Assembly (NCBI GenBank): GCA_900768015.1
Contig: CAAGBI010000062.1
Span: 1-64,000 of the forward strand
Direction: 5' to 3'
DNA from: an uncultured Alistipes sp.
GTDB taxonomy: Bacteria; Bacteroidota; Bacteroidia; Bacteroidales; Rikenellaceae
DNA: 64,000 nt
Positions 34,431 to 43,509 of this stretch are shown here, piece after piece. The notes under the pieces are model-generated. The model ran no database searches, was not told the origin of the DNA, and saw nothing but the letters and a program-made list of their open reading frames with translations. Within the stretch, counting starts at the first letter, position 1; the number at the start of each line of letters is the position of its first letter. A program made the position numbers and the translations under genes.

Positions 34431-35193
34431 AGTTTCGTATCATCGTGAGGCGCTCCCACACGCAGCGGGGTATGCAGCGCCAAAAGCACACCAAGAGCCT
34501 ATAACGCCAGTCGAAGATTGTGATGCGCTGGTGGCGGCGGAGTGAGCGTACAACAAACCGCGCGGCGCGCTCAACACTCATAAGCATGGGGTAGCGCTTC
34601 TCGGGGTTGAGGATGTCGGTGGCAACGAAGCCGGGGCGTATGTCTCCCACACTCAGGGGTATACGCTCCATGCGGGCGTGCTGCGCGAGGGCGACAAGGT
34701 AGGCACTCTGCATGCTCTTGGTCGCCGAGTAGGCGGGCGCGGGGCCCATGCCCATAGTGCCAGCTACGGAGGTGATAACGGCGATGTGCGCCTTGTGCTT
34801 TTTGTTGTAGGCGGGTGTGCGCTTAACATAGTTTACAAAGTGGTCGACGAGGCGCACCATGCCCACGCAGTTGGTCTCCACGGTGCGAAGCTCAATGTCG
34901 GCATTGAGCGTGGGGTTCTGCTTGCCTATGCCCGAGGCGTAGAGGAGTGCATCGGGTGTGCCAACCTCGGCGATAAGCTCGTCGAGAGCAACGGTTGCTG
35001 AGGCCTTGGTGACATCCATCACGCGGTAGCTAACACGCTCAGCACCAAGGCGTTCTTGTATCTCCTTGAGCCTCTCCTCGCGCCTGCCTGCTATGCCCAC
35101 GCGGACACCTTCGGCCACAAGCCTCTCTGTCACGGCGCGGCCGATACCCGAGGTCGCACCTATAATAATAACACTTCGTAGCGGATGCTTCAT
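34429..35193 (-). CDS. Short-chain dehydrogenase/reductase
   Basis: A 254-residue NAD(P)-dependent oxidoreductase. The cofactor motif is GATSGIGRAV (residues 12-21), the conserved N-containing loop is LLYASGIGKQN, and the catalytic Ser-Tyr-Lys are in SVAGTMGMGPAPAYSATK. The C-terminal 40 residues (FDWRYRLLVCFWRCIPRCVW) are hydrophobic and could touch the membrane. The substrate is not predictable. It is flanked on the upstream side by repeats. Confidence 0.88.
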   Translation of the reverse strand: MKHPLRSVIIIGATSGIGRAVTERLVAEGVRVGIAGRREERLKEIQERLGAERVSYRVMDVTKASATVALDELIAEVGTPDALLYASGIGKQNPTLNADIELRTVETNCVGMVRLVDHFVNYVKRTPAYNKKHKAHIAVITSVAGTMGMGPAPAYSATKSMQSAYLVALAQHARMERIPLSVGDIRPGFVATDILNPEKRYPMLMSVERAARFVVRSLRRHQRITIFDWRYRLLVCFWRCIPRCVWERLTMIRN

Positions 35194-35195
35194 AG

Positions 35196-35231
35196 CAATT
35201 AGTAGTTAGTAATTAGCAATTAGTAATTTTA
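35196..35231. repeat. 7-bp-period tandem repeat
   Basis: Heptamers CAATTAG, TAGTTAG, TAATTAG, CAATTAG, TAATTTT just upstream of the SDR start, of the same family as 12012-12045. Confidence 0.6.
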
Positions 35232-35240
35232 TTTGTCTCC

Positions 35241-35389
35241 GTCATTGCGAGAGCCGTTAGGCTCGTGGCAATCTTATTCGCTCGGTATGTCATGCTGAGC
35301 AGCGCGAAGCATCCCCTCGAAGCCGACAAGCGACAGAGTACATAATGTATTGTCATTGAGGAGATTCTTCACTTTCGTTCAGAATGACA
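35241..35389. repeat. Dispersed palindromic repeat, copy 2 (double element)
   Basis: A first unit GTCATTGCGAG...GGCTCG...GGCAATCT is followed by a second palindrome from TGTCATGCTGAG (35288) to TTCAGAATGACA (35389). The same two modules occur in reverse order at 59793-59942. This fills most of the 301-bp gap between the SDR gene and the ferredoxin. Confidence 0.7.
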
Positions 35390-35399
35390 GCATGTAGTG

Positions 35400-35436
35400 C
35401 CATTATTACTAATTCCTCATTTCTCATTCCTCATTA
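35400..35436. repeat. 7-bp-period tandem repeat
   Basis: Heptamers CTAATTC, CTCATTT, CTCATTC, CTCATTA stand between the double palindrome and the ferredoxin terminator. Confidence 0.55.
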
Positions 35437-35469
35437 AAAAAAATAGGGCTGCCCGCGAAAGACAGCCCT
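35436..35469 (-). terminator. Terminator of the ferredoxin gene
   Basis: AGGGCTG (35445-35451) and CAGCCCT (35463-35469) form a 7-bp stem. On the minus strand a run of T follows (complement of 35436-35443). Confidence 0.8.
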
Positions 35470-35494
35470 GTGTGATCTCTATTTCAGAGGTAGA

Positions 35495-35665
35495 TTATGC
35501 CTCAGGAGCAATAGCCTCAGAAGGACATACGCCTGCGCAAGTACCGCAGTCGATGCACTTTGATGAGTCGATTACATAGATGTCACCTGCTGAAATTGCC
35601 TCAACGGGGCACTCGCCGATACATGTACCACATGCAACGCAAGAATCTGAAATTTTGTAAGCCAT
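35495..35665 (-). CDS. 2[4Fe-4S] ferredoxin
   Basis: A 56-residue clostridial-type ferredoxin. The ATG at 35665 gives MAYKISDSCVACGTCIGECP; the extra 10 upstream codons are rejected because the mature family starts here. Two C-x2-C-x2-C-x3-C motifs (CVACGTCIGECP and CIDCGTCAGVCP) bind two clusters. It is a low-potential electron carrier, for example for pyruvate:ferredoxin oxidoreductase or Rnf. Codon bias suggests strong expression. It is a single gene with its own terminator. Confidence 0.95.
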   Translation of the reverse strand: MAYKISDSCVACGTCIGECPVEAISAGDIYVIDSSKCIDCGTCAGVCPSEAIAPEA

Positions 35666-35727
35666 ATTACTTAGGTTTTTTAATGAGTGTTTCAATAATT
35701 GTGCACTATTCAGCGCAAAGATACAAA

Positions 35728-36999
35728 TTATTTTATAAAATCAAAGCCTGTGTAAGGAATTAATGCATCGGGGATGCGAATTTCCTCCTCTGTCTGGTTG
35801 TTTTCGAGCAATGCCGCAACGATGCGGGGTAGTGCCAATGATGAACCATTGAGGGTGTGGCAGAGCTGATTCTTGCGGTTCTCATCGCGGTAGCGGAGCT
35901 TCAAGCGGTTCGACTGGAACGACTCGAAGTTAGATACCGACGACACCTCCAACCAGCGCTGCTGTGCCTCAGAGTAGACCTCGAAGTCGTAGGTCAGGGC
36001 CGAGGTGAACGACATGTCGCCACCACAGAGGCGCAAGATGCGGTAGGGGAGACCCAACGATGCTACGATAGACTCCACATGGGCAACCATAGCGTCGAGT
36101 GCCTCGTATGAGTTGTCGGGGTGTGCCACCTGCACGATCTCCACCTTGTCGAACTGGTGCAAGCGGTTAAGGCCGCGAACATCCTTGCCATAAGAGCCCG
36201 CCTCGCGACGGAAGCAAGGGGTGTAGGCAGTCATCTTCACGGGCAACTCCTTCTCGTCGAGGATTACATCGCGGAAGATGTTCGTAACGGGAACCTCGGC
36301 TGTGGGCACGAGGTAGAAGCCGTCGGCTGTGGCGTGGTACATCTGACCCTCCTTATCGGGCAACTGACCGGTGCCGAAGCCCGAAGCCTCGTTTACCATG
36401 ATGGGAGGCTCAACCTCTTGATAACCAGCTGCGGTGTTGCAGTCGAGGAAGTAGTTTATGAGCGCGCGCTGGAGGCGTGCACCCTTACCCTTATATACGG
36501 GGAAGCCTGCGCCTGTGAGCTTCACGCCGAGGTCGAAGTCGATGATGTCGTACTTCTTTGCCAACTCCCAGTGGGGGAGTGCCTCACTCGAGATTTTGCT
36601 CTCGCGCTCCACGAGTTTCACCACCACATTATCCTCGGCAGTGCGGCCCTCGGGAACAATCTCCGCAGGCATATTAGGCAGTAGGACAATCTCGTTTTGG
36701 AGTTCCTCGGCAGCGCGGTCGGCCTCCTCCTTGAGCTGCTGTGAGCGTGTCTTGAGTCCCGCCACCTCGGCCTTCTTTGCCTCGGCAGCCTCGCGCTCGC
36801 CCTTAGCCATGAGTGCGCCAATCTGCTTTGCTGCGGCATTCTGCGCTGCGAGGCAGTTGTCCAACTCCACCTGGAGCGCCTTGCGCTTATCGTCGAGGGC
36901 CTCGATGCGTGCGATGATGGGTGCAGCGTCTACGCCCTTCTTTGCGAGGCGGCGAATGGCCTCCTCCTTATTCTCTCGTAATTGCTTGAGTGTAAGCAT
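35728..36999 (-). CDS. serS: Seryl-tRNA synthetase
   Basis: Charges tRNA-Ser and tRNA-Sec. The 423-residue protein starts MLTLKQLRENKEEAIRRLAK at 36999; 11 further upstream codons overlap the promoter area and are not used. The long N-terminal antiparallel coiled coil (about residues 25-105) precedes the class II core: motif 2 in CFRREAGSYGKDVRGLNRLHQF and motif 3 in HTLNGSSLALPRIVAALLE. Length matches the family. A -7 box (TATCTTTGT) lies 30 bp upstream. Confidence 0.97.
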   Translation of the reverse strand: MLTLKQLRENKEEAIRRLAKKGVDAAPIIARIEALDDKRKALQVELDNCLAAQNAAAKQIGALMAKGEREAAEAKKAEVAGLKTRSQQLKEEADRAAEELQNEIVLLPNMPAEIVPEGRTAEDNVVVKLVERESKISSEALPHWELAKKYDIIDFDLGVKLTGAGFPVYKGKGARLQRALINYFLDCNTAAGYQEVEPPIMVNEASGFGTGQLPDKEGQMYHATADGFYLVPTAEVPVTNIFRDVILDEKELPVKMTAYTPCFRREAGSYGKDVRGLNRLHQFDKVEIVQVAHPDNSYEALDAMVAHVESIVASLGLPYRILRLCGGDMSFTSALTYDFEVYSEAQQRWLEVSSVSNFESFQSNRLKLRYRDENRKNQLCHTLNGSSLALPRIVAALLENNQTEEEIRIPDALIPYTGFDFIK

Positions 37000-37028
37000 A
37001 TTTATCCAGTTTGTTTCGTATTCAAGAC

Positions 37029-37037
37029 ACAAAGATA
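37029..37037 (-). promoter_or_regulatory. -7 box of serS
   Basis: TATCTTTGT on the minus strand, 30 bp upstream of the ATG at 36999. Confidence 0.55.
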
Positions 37038-37172
37038 CAACTTTATTGATAATGTTGTACCGCCCGAGGGCAAAAAAATAGCGTTCTGCGCCACAGCATG
37101 ATAGCGTAAAGTGCGGTGGGGGTGAGCGAACATCTCGGGTGGAAGCGCCCTTTGCGCAGGATATCCTCGATA

Positions 37173-37228
37173 CGGAATATTATTTTATAATATTATTCCG
37201 CGCATCAGCGATTTTTTTATATCTTTGT
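37173..37228 (+). promoter_or_regulatory. AT-rich palindrome and -7 box upstream of the U32 gene
   Basis: CGGAATA and TATTCCG bound an AT-rich palindromic segment at 37173-37200. TATCTTTGT at 37220-37228 is a consensus -7 box 24 bp before the ATG at 37252. The palindrome sits where a -33 element or operator would be. The remaining gap from 37038 holds nothing recognisable. Confidence 0.5.
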
Positions 37229-37251
37229 GCGATTATAGACCTACATAGACC

Positions 37252-39081
37252 ATGACAACAAAAAAGAGATATATCGAACTCCTATCCCCCGCACGCAACT
37301 ACGACGCTGCCATTGCCGCCATAGACTGCGGTGCCGATGCCCTATACATCGGTGCCGAGAGCTTCGGTGCCCGCCGTGGCGCTACGAACACCACCGACGA
37401 CATCGCTCGCGTGGTGGACTATGCCCATCTCTTTGGCGTTAAGGTCTTTGTGACGCTCAACACCATCCTCTACGAGCGCGAACTCAAGGAGGCTGAGGCC
37501 CTCGCCCGCCGACTCATAGCCATAGGCGTGGATGCCCTCATTGTGCAGGACATGGCCTACCGCGAGATGAACCTCCCCGTGGAGTTGCACGCCTCGACAC
37601 AGGTCTGCAACATGACCCCCGAGGGGGCGAAGTTCCTTGAGGATAGCGGCTTCTCGAGAGTTATCCTTGAGCGCGCCTTGTCGCTCGATGAGATAAAGGC
37701 CATCCGCGAGGCTACGGAGGTGGATCTCGAGTGCTTCATCCATGGCGCTATATGCGTGGGACATAGTGGCCGCTGCTACCTGTCTCGTTCGCAGTCCTCG
37801 CGCTCGGGCAACCGTGGCGAGTGCTCGCAGCCCTGCCGCCTAACTTACGACCTCGTTACAGAGCGCGGCGAGAATCTCATAAGCGGAAAGCACCTACTCT
37901 CGGTCAAGGATTTCGACCTCTCGGAGCGCATCGGAGACCTCATAGATGCGGGCGTTGTATCGTTCAAGATTGAGGGCCGACTTAAGGACGACAACTATAT
38001 CAAAAATGTGGTCAGCTACTACCGCCGTAAGATTGACGAGGCCATTGCTTCGCGCCCCGAGTGTGTGCGTGCCTCGGTGGGTCGCTCGGAGATAGAGTTC
38101 GACCCCGACCCCAAGAAGAGCTTTACGCGCGACGGTGGCGAGTATATGTTCGCGGGAAAGAGGGCAGGTGTCGCCTCGTTCCTCACGCCCAAGGCTGTGG
38201 GCGAGTATGTGGGCTGCGTGGCTACAACCTCGAAGCGCGACTTTAGACTCGTTGGCAAGGTGAGCCTCAACGCTGGCGACGGCATCTGCGTCATCACCCC
38301 CGATGGTATCGTGGGCACGAATGTCAATCGCGTGGAGGGTAACACCATAGAGCCCAACCGCATGGAGGGCATCAAGGCGGGCATGGAGGTATATCGTAAC
38401 TACGACCACCGCTTCACACAAGCCGTTGAGCGCAGCCGCACACGCCGTGCCGTGGATGCAAAGTGTAGCCTTATGCTCTCGGCTGAGGGTATCAGTGCAA
38501 CCTATACCGATGAGGAGGGCTTCAGCGTCACGGTGGAGCGTAGCATGGCACTGGACGGGTCGAAGAGCGTGGATAAGATGCGTGCTGTGGCAGAGGAGCA
38601 GATGGCCAAGAGTGGCGATAGCATCTTCCGCGTTGTGAGTGTCGATGTCAAGGGTGCAGAGTGGTTTGCTACCGCCAAGATGTTGGCCGAGGTGCGCCGC
38701 GAGGCGCTCTCTATGTTGGCCGCCAAGCGCATGACCCGAACCATGGAGCACGACATACGCACCGATAGTGGCGAGGCGCGCTTCCCTGTGCAGAGGCTCG
38801 GGGCGGAGTACAATGTCGTAAACTCGCTCTCGCGCCGTTTCTACCTTAAGCATGGCGTGGAGCATATTGTCGACGGCCTCGACCTCTGGGCAACGACCCT
38901 TGGTGAGCGCGTCATGGAGTCGAGCTACTGCATACGCCGCGAGATTGGCGAGTGTCTCAAAAAGGGCACGAAGCTCCGCGAGAGACTCTACATCGAGCAT
39001 GGTCGCCACCGCTACCGCCTCGACTTCGACTGCGCAAAGTGCCGCATGTCGCTCATAGATTGCAGTAACACAGAGAAATAG
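37252..39081 (+). CDS. U32 peptidase-family protein (RlhA/TrhP-like RNA hydroxylation)
   Basis: A 609-residue U32 family protein. The N-terminal barrel contains ELLSPARNYDAAIAAIDCGADALY, ELHASTQVCN and the family cysteine motif CFIHGAICVGHSGRCYLS followed by GECSQPCRL. Characterised members (E. coli RlhA and TrhP) hydroxylate cytidine in 23S rRNA or uridine in tRNA using prephenate; others are annotated as collagenase-like proteases. The long C-terminal extension (beyond residue ~400) is closer to RlhA than to the shorter TrhP. It is 13 bp from a probable rRNA methyltransferase gene, which fits an RNA role. No signal peptide. Confidence 0.85.
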   Translation: MTTKKRYIELLSPARNYDAAIAAIDCGADALYIGAESFGARRGATNTTDDIARVVDYAHLFGVKVFVTLNTILYERELKEAEALARRLIAIGVDALIVQDMAYREMNLPVELHASTQVCNMTPEGAKFLEDSGFSRVILERALSLDEIKAIREATEVDLECFIHGAICVGHSGRCYLSRSQSSRSGNRGECSQPCRLTYDLVTERGENLISGKHLLSVKDFDLSERIGDLIDAGVVSFKIEGRLKDDNYIKNVVSYYRRKIDEAIASRPECVRASVGRSEIEFDPDPKKSFTRDGGEYMFAGKRAGVASFLTPKAVGEYVGCVATTSKRDFRLVGKVSLNAGDGICVITPDGIVGTNVNRVEGNTIEPNRMEGIKAGMEVYRNYDHRFTQAVERSRTRRAVDAKCSLMLSAEGISATYTDEEGFSVTVERSMALDGSKSVDKMRAVAEEQMAKSGDSIFRVVSVDVKGAEWFATAKMLAEVRREALSMLAAKRMTRTMEHDIRTDSGEARFPVQRLGAEYNVVNSLSRRFYLKHGVEHIVDGLDLWATTLGERVMESSYCIRREIGECLKKGTKLRERLYIEHGRHRYRLDFDCAKCRMSLIDCSNTEK

Positions 39082-39094
39082 AACTACTACTACT

Positions 39095-39982
39095 ATGTAT
39101 AAGCAACTTACACCGAATATACCAGATTATGAGCTCCTCGACACTGGCGAGGGCGAGAAGCTCGAGCGCTTTGGCCGATATGTAGTGCGCCGCCCCGAGC
39201 CTCAGGCTATATGGCGCAAGAGCCTCCCTGCGCGTGAGTGGCTCAAGGCCGATGCCTCATTCCTCCGCGACACGAAGAGCGAGGAGCGTGGCGAGTGGAA
39301 ACTTAAGCCCGAGATGCCCTCCCGCTGGATGGTGCGATTCAATTACAAGGATATGCACCTCGCCATGCGTCTGGCGCTGACATCGTTTAAGCATGTCGGC
39401 ATCTTCCCCGAGCAGGCGGCCAACTGGGAGTTTATCTACGACACCGTCAAGGAGTTGGAGGGTAAGGTCTCTACCGACCGCCCCAAAGTCTTAAACCTCT
39501 TTGCATATACGGGAGGTGCTACGCTTGCTGCGCGCGCTGCGGGAGCCGATGTTACGCATGTCGACTCGGTCAAGCAGGTCGTTACATGGTCGCGCGAAAA
39601 TATGGAGTCGTCGGGCTTGGATGGCGTGCGCTGGATTGTTGAGGATGCGACAAAATTTGTGGAGCGTGAGGTGCGCCGTGGCAATAAGTACCATGGCATC
39701 ATCCTAGACCCTCCCGCCTATGGCCGCGGTGCTAATGGCGAGAAGTGGGTATTGGAGAGCGACATCTGCCACATGTTGGAGTCGTGCGCACAGCTGTTGG
39801 AGGGTGAGAACGCCTTCCTCGTACTCAATTTATACTCCATGGGCCTCTCGTCGATGCTTGCCCGCACGGCAGTACATCAGGCCTTTGGCGCGCCTAAGAT
39901 GGAGCAGATGGGCGAACTCTACTTCGAGGATGGCTCCAAGAAGCAGATACCCTTCGGCACATACTATCGCTTTAGGAGGTAA
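39095..39982 (+). CDS. Class I SAM-dependent methyltransferase (RlmI/RlmK-like)
   Basis: A 295-residue protein. The SAM-binding motif is NLFAYTGGATLAARAAGADV (about residues 133-152), the motif II acidic residue is in THVDSVKQ, and the catalytic motif IV is ILDPPAYGRGANGEKW. The N-terminal part (YELLDTGEGEKLERFGRYVV) matches the lead-in of RlmI/RlmK-type 23S rRNA m5C/m7G methyltransferases, but there is no PUA or THUMP domain. The RNA target is inferred. It is 13 bp after the U32 gene and 6 bp before the chromate transporter. Confidence 0.85.
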   Translation: MYKQLTPNIPDYELLDTGEGEKLERFGRYVVRRPEPQAIWRKSLPAREWLKADASFLRDTKSEERGEWKLKPEMPSRWMVRFNYKDMHLAMRLALTSFKHVGIFPEQAANWEFIYDTVKELEGKVSTDRPKVLNLFAYTGGATLAARAAGADVTHVDSVKQVVTWSRENMESSGLDGVRWIVEDATKFVEREVRRGNKYHGIILDPPAYGRGANGEKWVLESDICHMLESCAQLLEGENAFLVLNLYSMGLSSMLARTAVHQAFGAPKMEQMGELYFEDGSKKQIPFGTYYRFRR

Positions 39983-39988
39983 CTGAGT

Positions 39989-40531
39989 ATGAGGGAGTTG
40001 CTCGAGATAGCGTGGTCCTTTTTGAAGATTGGTGCCTTCACCTTTGGTGGCGGCTATGCCATGATTCCGCTTATCCAGCACGAGGTAATCAACAAGCGCA
40101 AGTGGCTCTCGGAGCGCGAGTTCTCGGATTTATTGACCCTTGCGCAGGCCGCCCCAGGGCCCATATCGCTCAACACGGCGGTATTCGTGGGGTACAAGCA
40201 GCGCAAATACCTCGGCTCGTTGGCTGCAATCTTTGGCGTTGTCATCCCCTCGTTTGTGATAATATTGGTTGTCGCGATGTTCTTTGCCAATGTGCGCCAT
40301 AACCACTGGGTGGATGCAGCATTCAAGGGTATGCGCCCCGCAGTTGTCGCACTCATCATCGCCCCAATAGTGGGTTTGACGCGCGGCATGCGCTGGTGGA
40401 TGATAGCCGTGGCAATGGCTACAGCCCTCATCGTCTGGTACTTCGGCATATCGCCAATATGGTTCTTAATAGGTGGCGCAGTTGTAGGCCTACTCCTCGC
40501 TGCACGCAAGGGAAAGGGAGTTAATCTATGA
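39989..40531 (+). CDS. Chromate transporter half-protein 1 (short-chain CHR)
   Basis: A 180-residue membrane protein with about five or six helices. The CHR signature FGGGYAMIPLIQHEV is at residues 18-32, and the second motif AQAAPGPISLNTAVFVGY at about 51-68. Classic ChrA is a single chain made of two such halves; here each half is its own gene, as in many anaerobes. The ATGA overlap with the next gene shows translational coupling, so the two probably form a heterodimer. Chromate export is a family property; the natural anion in a gut-type anaerobe is unknown. Confidence 0.88.
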   Translation: MRELLEIAWSFLKIGAFTFGGGYAMIPLIQHEVINKRKWLSEREFSDLLTLAQAAPGPISLNTAVFVGYKQRKYLGSLAAIFGVVIPSFVIILVVAMFFANVRHNHWVDAAFKGMRPAVVALIIAPIVGLTRGMRWWMIAVAMATALIVWYFGISPIWFLIGGAVVGLLLAARKGKGVNL

Positions 40532-41076
40532 TGGGGGTGCTGCTAAGACTCTTTGTGAGTTACCTGAAGATTGGCTTCTTCGGCTTCGGAGGTGGCTACG
40601 CCATGCTCTCGCTCATACATAGCGAGGTTGTGGAGCGCAACGGCTGGCTCACGAATGCCGAGTTCGCAGATATAGTCGCGGTGTCGCAGATGACCCCAGG
40701 ACCCATCGCCATCAACTCCGCAACATACATAGGCTACGAGGTTGCGGGTGTGTGGGGCTCTGTCGTGGCTACGGTTGCGGTGTGCCTCCCCGCGCTTACT
40801 ATTATGATGCTCCTCACGCGCTTCTTCCTGCGTCTGCACGACAACCGCTATGTCAAGGGCGTTGTGGGTGGCATGAAGCCCGTCGTCGTGGGCATGATAA
40901 TGTCGGCGGCGCTGCTTCTCATCTTTCCCCACTCTGCCGATGGCCGCAGCTTCATCGACGGCTGGAGCTGGGTGATTTTCGCCGTGGTGCTCATCGCCTC
41001 GGCACGCAAGGTTAACCCCATACTGCTCATTGTGTTATCGGGCGTTGCGGGTGTTTTAATTTACGGAATACAATAA
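40528..41076 (+). CDS. Chromate transporter half-protein 2 (short-chain CHR)
   Basis: A 182-residue partner of the preceding protein. It repeats the pattern FGGGYAMLSLIHSEV and SQMTPGPIAINSATYIGYE, with five or six helices. It overlaps the first half by 4 bp. It is more hydrophobic at the end (INPILLIVLSGVAGVLIYG-like tail). It is 3 bp upstream of the helicase gene, so co-transcription is likely but a shared function is not. Confidence 0.88.
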   Translation: MMGVLLRLFVSYLKIGFFGFGGGYAMLSLIHSEVVERNGWLTNAEFADIVAVSQMTPGPIAINSATYIGYEVAGVWGSVVATVAVCLPALTIMMLLTRFFLRLHDNRYVKGVVGGMKPVVVGMIMSAALLLIFPHSADGRSFIDGWSWVIFAVVLIASARKVNPILLIVLSGVAGVLIYGIQ

Positions 41077-41079
41077 ACT

Positions 41080-43503
41080 ATGAGTCAAGATAATAACATA
41101 CTTGAGGGTTTGAGCGCTGCGCAGCGCGAAGCCGTTGTCAACTACGATGGTCCCACGCTCATCATTGCGGGTGCGGGCTCGGGTAAGACGCGCGTATTGA
41201 CCACGCGCATCGCCTATATGCTGGCTAATGGCGTTGACCCCTCCTCTATCCTTGCCCTTACCTTTACCAATAAGGCTGCCCGCGAGATGCGCGAGCGTAT
41301 CGAGAAGCTTGTTGGTCCCAAGGCGCGCTTCATACGCATGGGCACCTTCCACTCGGTCTTTGCCCGCCTGTTGAGGGAGAATGCCGAGCGTATAGGCTAC
41401 ACATCGAGCTACACCATCTACGAGCCCAGCGATGTGAAGAACCTCATCAAGGCCATCATCAAGGATAAGAACCTCAACGAGGAGCGCTACAAACCGCAGA
41501 ATGTTGCGGCACGCATCTCCATGGCCAAGAACTGCCTCATCACGCCTGGTGCCTACATCGCCAATGCCACAATCGTGGGTGAGGACCGCGAGGCTAAGAT
41601 GCCCGAGATAGGCGACATATACAACGAGTACTGCATACGCTGCAAGCGCAATGGCGCCATGGACTTCGATGACCTACTCCTGCAGACCAACATCCTCTTG
41701 CGCGATGCCCCTGATGTGCTTGAGCAGTACCAAAATCAGTTCAAGTACCTCTTGGTTGACGAGTATCAGGACACCAACATGGCGCAGTATATCATCGTGC
41801 GCCGCTTGGCGTTGAAGCACTCCAATGTCTGCGTCGTGGGTGACGATGCCCAGAGCATCTACGCCTTCCGTGGCGCAAAGATCGAGAATATCCTCTCGTT
41901 CCAGAGGGACTATTCAATGGCCAAGGTCTACAAACTCGAGCAGAACTACCGCTCTACGCAGACCATTGTCGAGGCTGCTAACTCACTCATCAAGAACAAC
42001 TCGCGCCGCCTGGATAAAAAGTGCTTCTCGGCAGCTGCCTTAGGCGATAAAATCGGCCTTGTCCGCGTGTTGGAGGATAGCTACGAGCCTGTTGAGGTGG
42101 CCATGGACATCAAGAATAAGGCCCGCGAGGGTGCCCAGTGGAGCGACTTCGCAATCCTCTACCGCACCAACAAGCAGCACGGTCTCTTCGAGTCGGCCCT
42201 CGCACGCAGGGGCATCCCCTATCGTGTCTATAAGGGCATGTCGCTCTTGGAGCATAAGGATGTGCGCAACCTCATCGCCTACTTCAGCGTCATCCTCAAC
42301 CCCAACGACGACGAGTCCTTCAAGCGTATCGTGAACTACCCCGCACGCGGCATCGGTGACACCACCATCGCCCGCATCGCCGACATCGCAGCGCAGAGGG
42401 GTACATCCATGTGGCATGCCGTGCACGAACTCGTCTCGGCAACAACGCCCATGGAGCAGGTGGAGAAGGTCGTGGTGCGCAAGGTCGGCGACTTCGTGCG
42501 CCTTATCAACGAGCTCGCGGCACTACGCACGGAGATGGGTGTCTGCGACTTTGCGAAGGAGGTTATGACACGCTCAGGCATCCTGCACGCCCTCGAGGCG
42601 GAGAAGAAGCCCGAGAACGACACAGCAAAGGACTACCTCGACCAGCTCTTGGCTATGATGAGCTCGTATGAGGATGAGTGCAACCGCGAGATGGAGGATG
42701 GTCTGCGCGATGAGAACTACACACCCTCGGTGGATGAGTGGATGCAGAACATGATGTTGCAAAACGACCAGGATACCGAGGACGACGGCAACAAGGTTAC
42801 GCTTATGACCGTGCACTCGGCAAAGGGTCTTGAGTACGACTATGTCTATATCGTGGGCATGGAGGAGGGGTTGTTCCCCTCGAGCCGCTCTGCGGAGTCG
42901 CTTGCCGACTTGGAGGAGGAGCGCCGATTGATGTATGTCGCCATCACGCGCGCCAAGAAGGGCCTTATGCTCACCTTCTCGGAGATGCGCCGCGTGTGGG
43001 GTAAGACCGAGAACACCTCGCCCAGCCGCTTCCTCAAGGAGATAGATGCCGACTACCTCGACGCCAACTTCAACATCGAGGAGCTCTCGGGTCGCAACCG
43101 CTGGGAGCGTGCCCTTGGCGATGATGAGGATGCCCGCCCAAAGTTCGAGTCACTCAAGAGTCGCTATGGTGGAGGCAGCGCCCGACCAAGCAGTGGCAAC
43201 GCCCGTACTGGAGGCAGCGTAGGTCGCAGTGAGCGTCCCCGCCCCGAGGTTATTAACACACCCCCTCCCATCGACCCCTCTCGCGCAGGTATGCGCTCTG
43301 TGGGTGTACACCGCGATGGCGAGGCTTCGACCCTCGGCGACTGCATATACAAGGTTGGTGACCGTGTGTCGCACCCCAAGTTTGGTGCTGGCAGGGTGGA
43401 GCGCATAGACCCCCTAACTACCGACCACAAGGTGACTATCATCTTCGACACCTACGGCACAAAGACGCTCCTTGCCAACTTTGCGAAACTGACTAAACTA
43501 TAG
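41080..43503 (+). CDS. pcrA: UvrD/PcrA superfamily 1 DNA helicase
   Basis: A 807-residue 3'-5' helicase for repair and clearing of replication blocks. Walker A is GAGSGKTRVL (residues 31-40), motif II is LLVDEYQDTN, motif III VGDDAQSIYAFRGA, motif IV EQNYRSTQTI, motif V TVHSAKGLEYDYV and motif VI YVAITRAKKGL. The C-terminal Tudor-like domain (VGDRVSHPKFGAGRVERID) is that of PcrA/UvrD and binds RNA polymerase in other bacteria. Between them is a G/S/R-rich linker (about 695-740). Length is normal. Confidence 0.95.
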   Translation: MSQDNNILEGLSAAQREAVVNYDGPTLIIAGAGSGKTRVLTTRIAYMLANGVDPSSILALTFTNKAAREMRERIEKLVGPKARFIRMGTFHSVFARLLRENAERIGYTSSYTIYEPSDVKNLIKAIIKDKNLNEERYKPQNVAARISMAKNCLITPGAYIANATIVGEDREAKMPEIGDIYNEYCIRCKRNGAMDFDDLLLQTNILLRDAPDVLEQYQNQFKYLLVDEYQDTNMAQYIIVRRLALKHSNVCVVGDDAQSIYAFRGAKIENILSFQRDYSMAKVYKLEQNYRSTQTIVEAANSLIKNNSRRLDKKCFSAAALGDKIGLVRVLEDSYEPVEVAMDIKNKAREGAQWSDFAILYRTNKQHGLFESALARRGIPYRVYKGMSLLEHKDVRNLIAYFSVILNPNDDESFKRIVNYPARGIGDTTIARIADIAAQRGTSMWHAVHELVSATTPMEQVEKVVVRKVGDFVRLINELAALRTEMGVCDFAKEVMTRSGILHALEAEKKPENDTAKDYLDQLLAMMSSYEDECNREMEDGLRDENYTPSVDEWMQNMMLQNDQDTEDDGNKVTLMTVHSAKGLEYDYVYIVGMEEGLFPSSRSAESLADLEEERRLMYVAITRAKKGLMLTFSEMRRVWGKTENTSPSRFLKEIDADYLDANFNIEELSGRNRWERALGDDEDARPKFESLKSRYGGGSARPSSGNARTGGSVGRSERPRPEVINTPPPIDPSRAGMRSVGVHRDGEASTLGDCIYKVGDRVSHPKFGAGRVERIDPLTTDHKVTIIFDTYGTKTLLANFAKLTKL

Positions 43504-43509
43504 AGATTT

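Noticed and set aside
37894..39009. Long open frame (371 codons) antisense to the U32 gene
   Set aside because: The plus-strand frame has the U32 cysteine motif and family order; the antisense frame is rich in A, H and L without any domain, as expected from GC-rich codon bias.
39989..41076. Frameshifted single chrA gene
   Set aside because: Both halves have their own starts, full signatures and an ATGA overlap; split pairs are a known form, so this is not a sequencing error or pseudogene.
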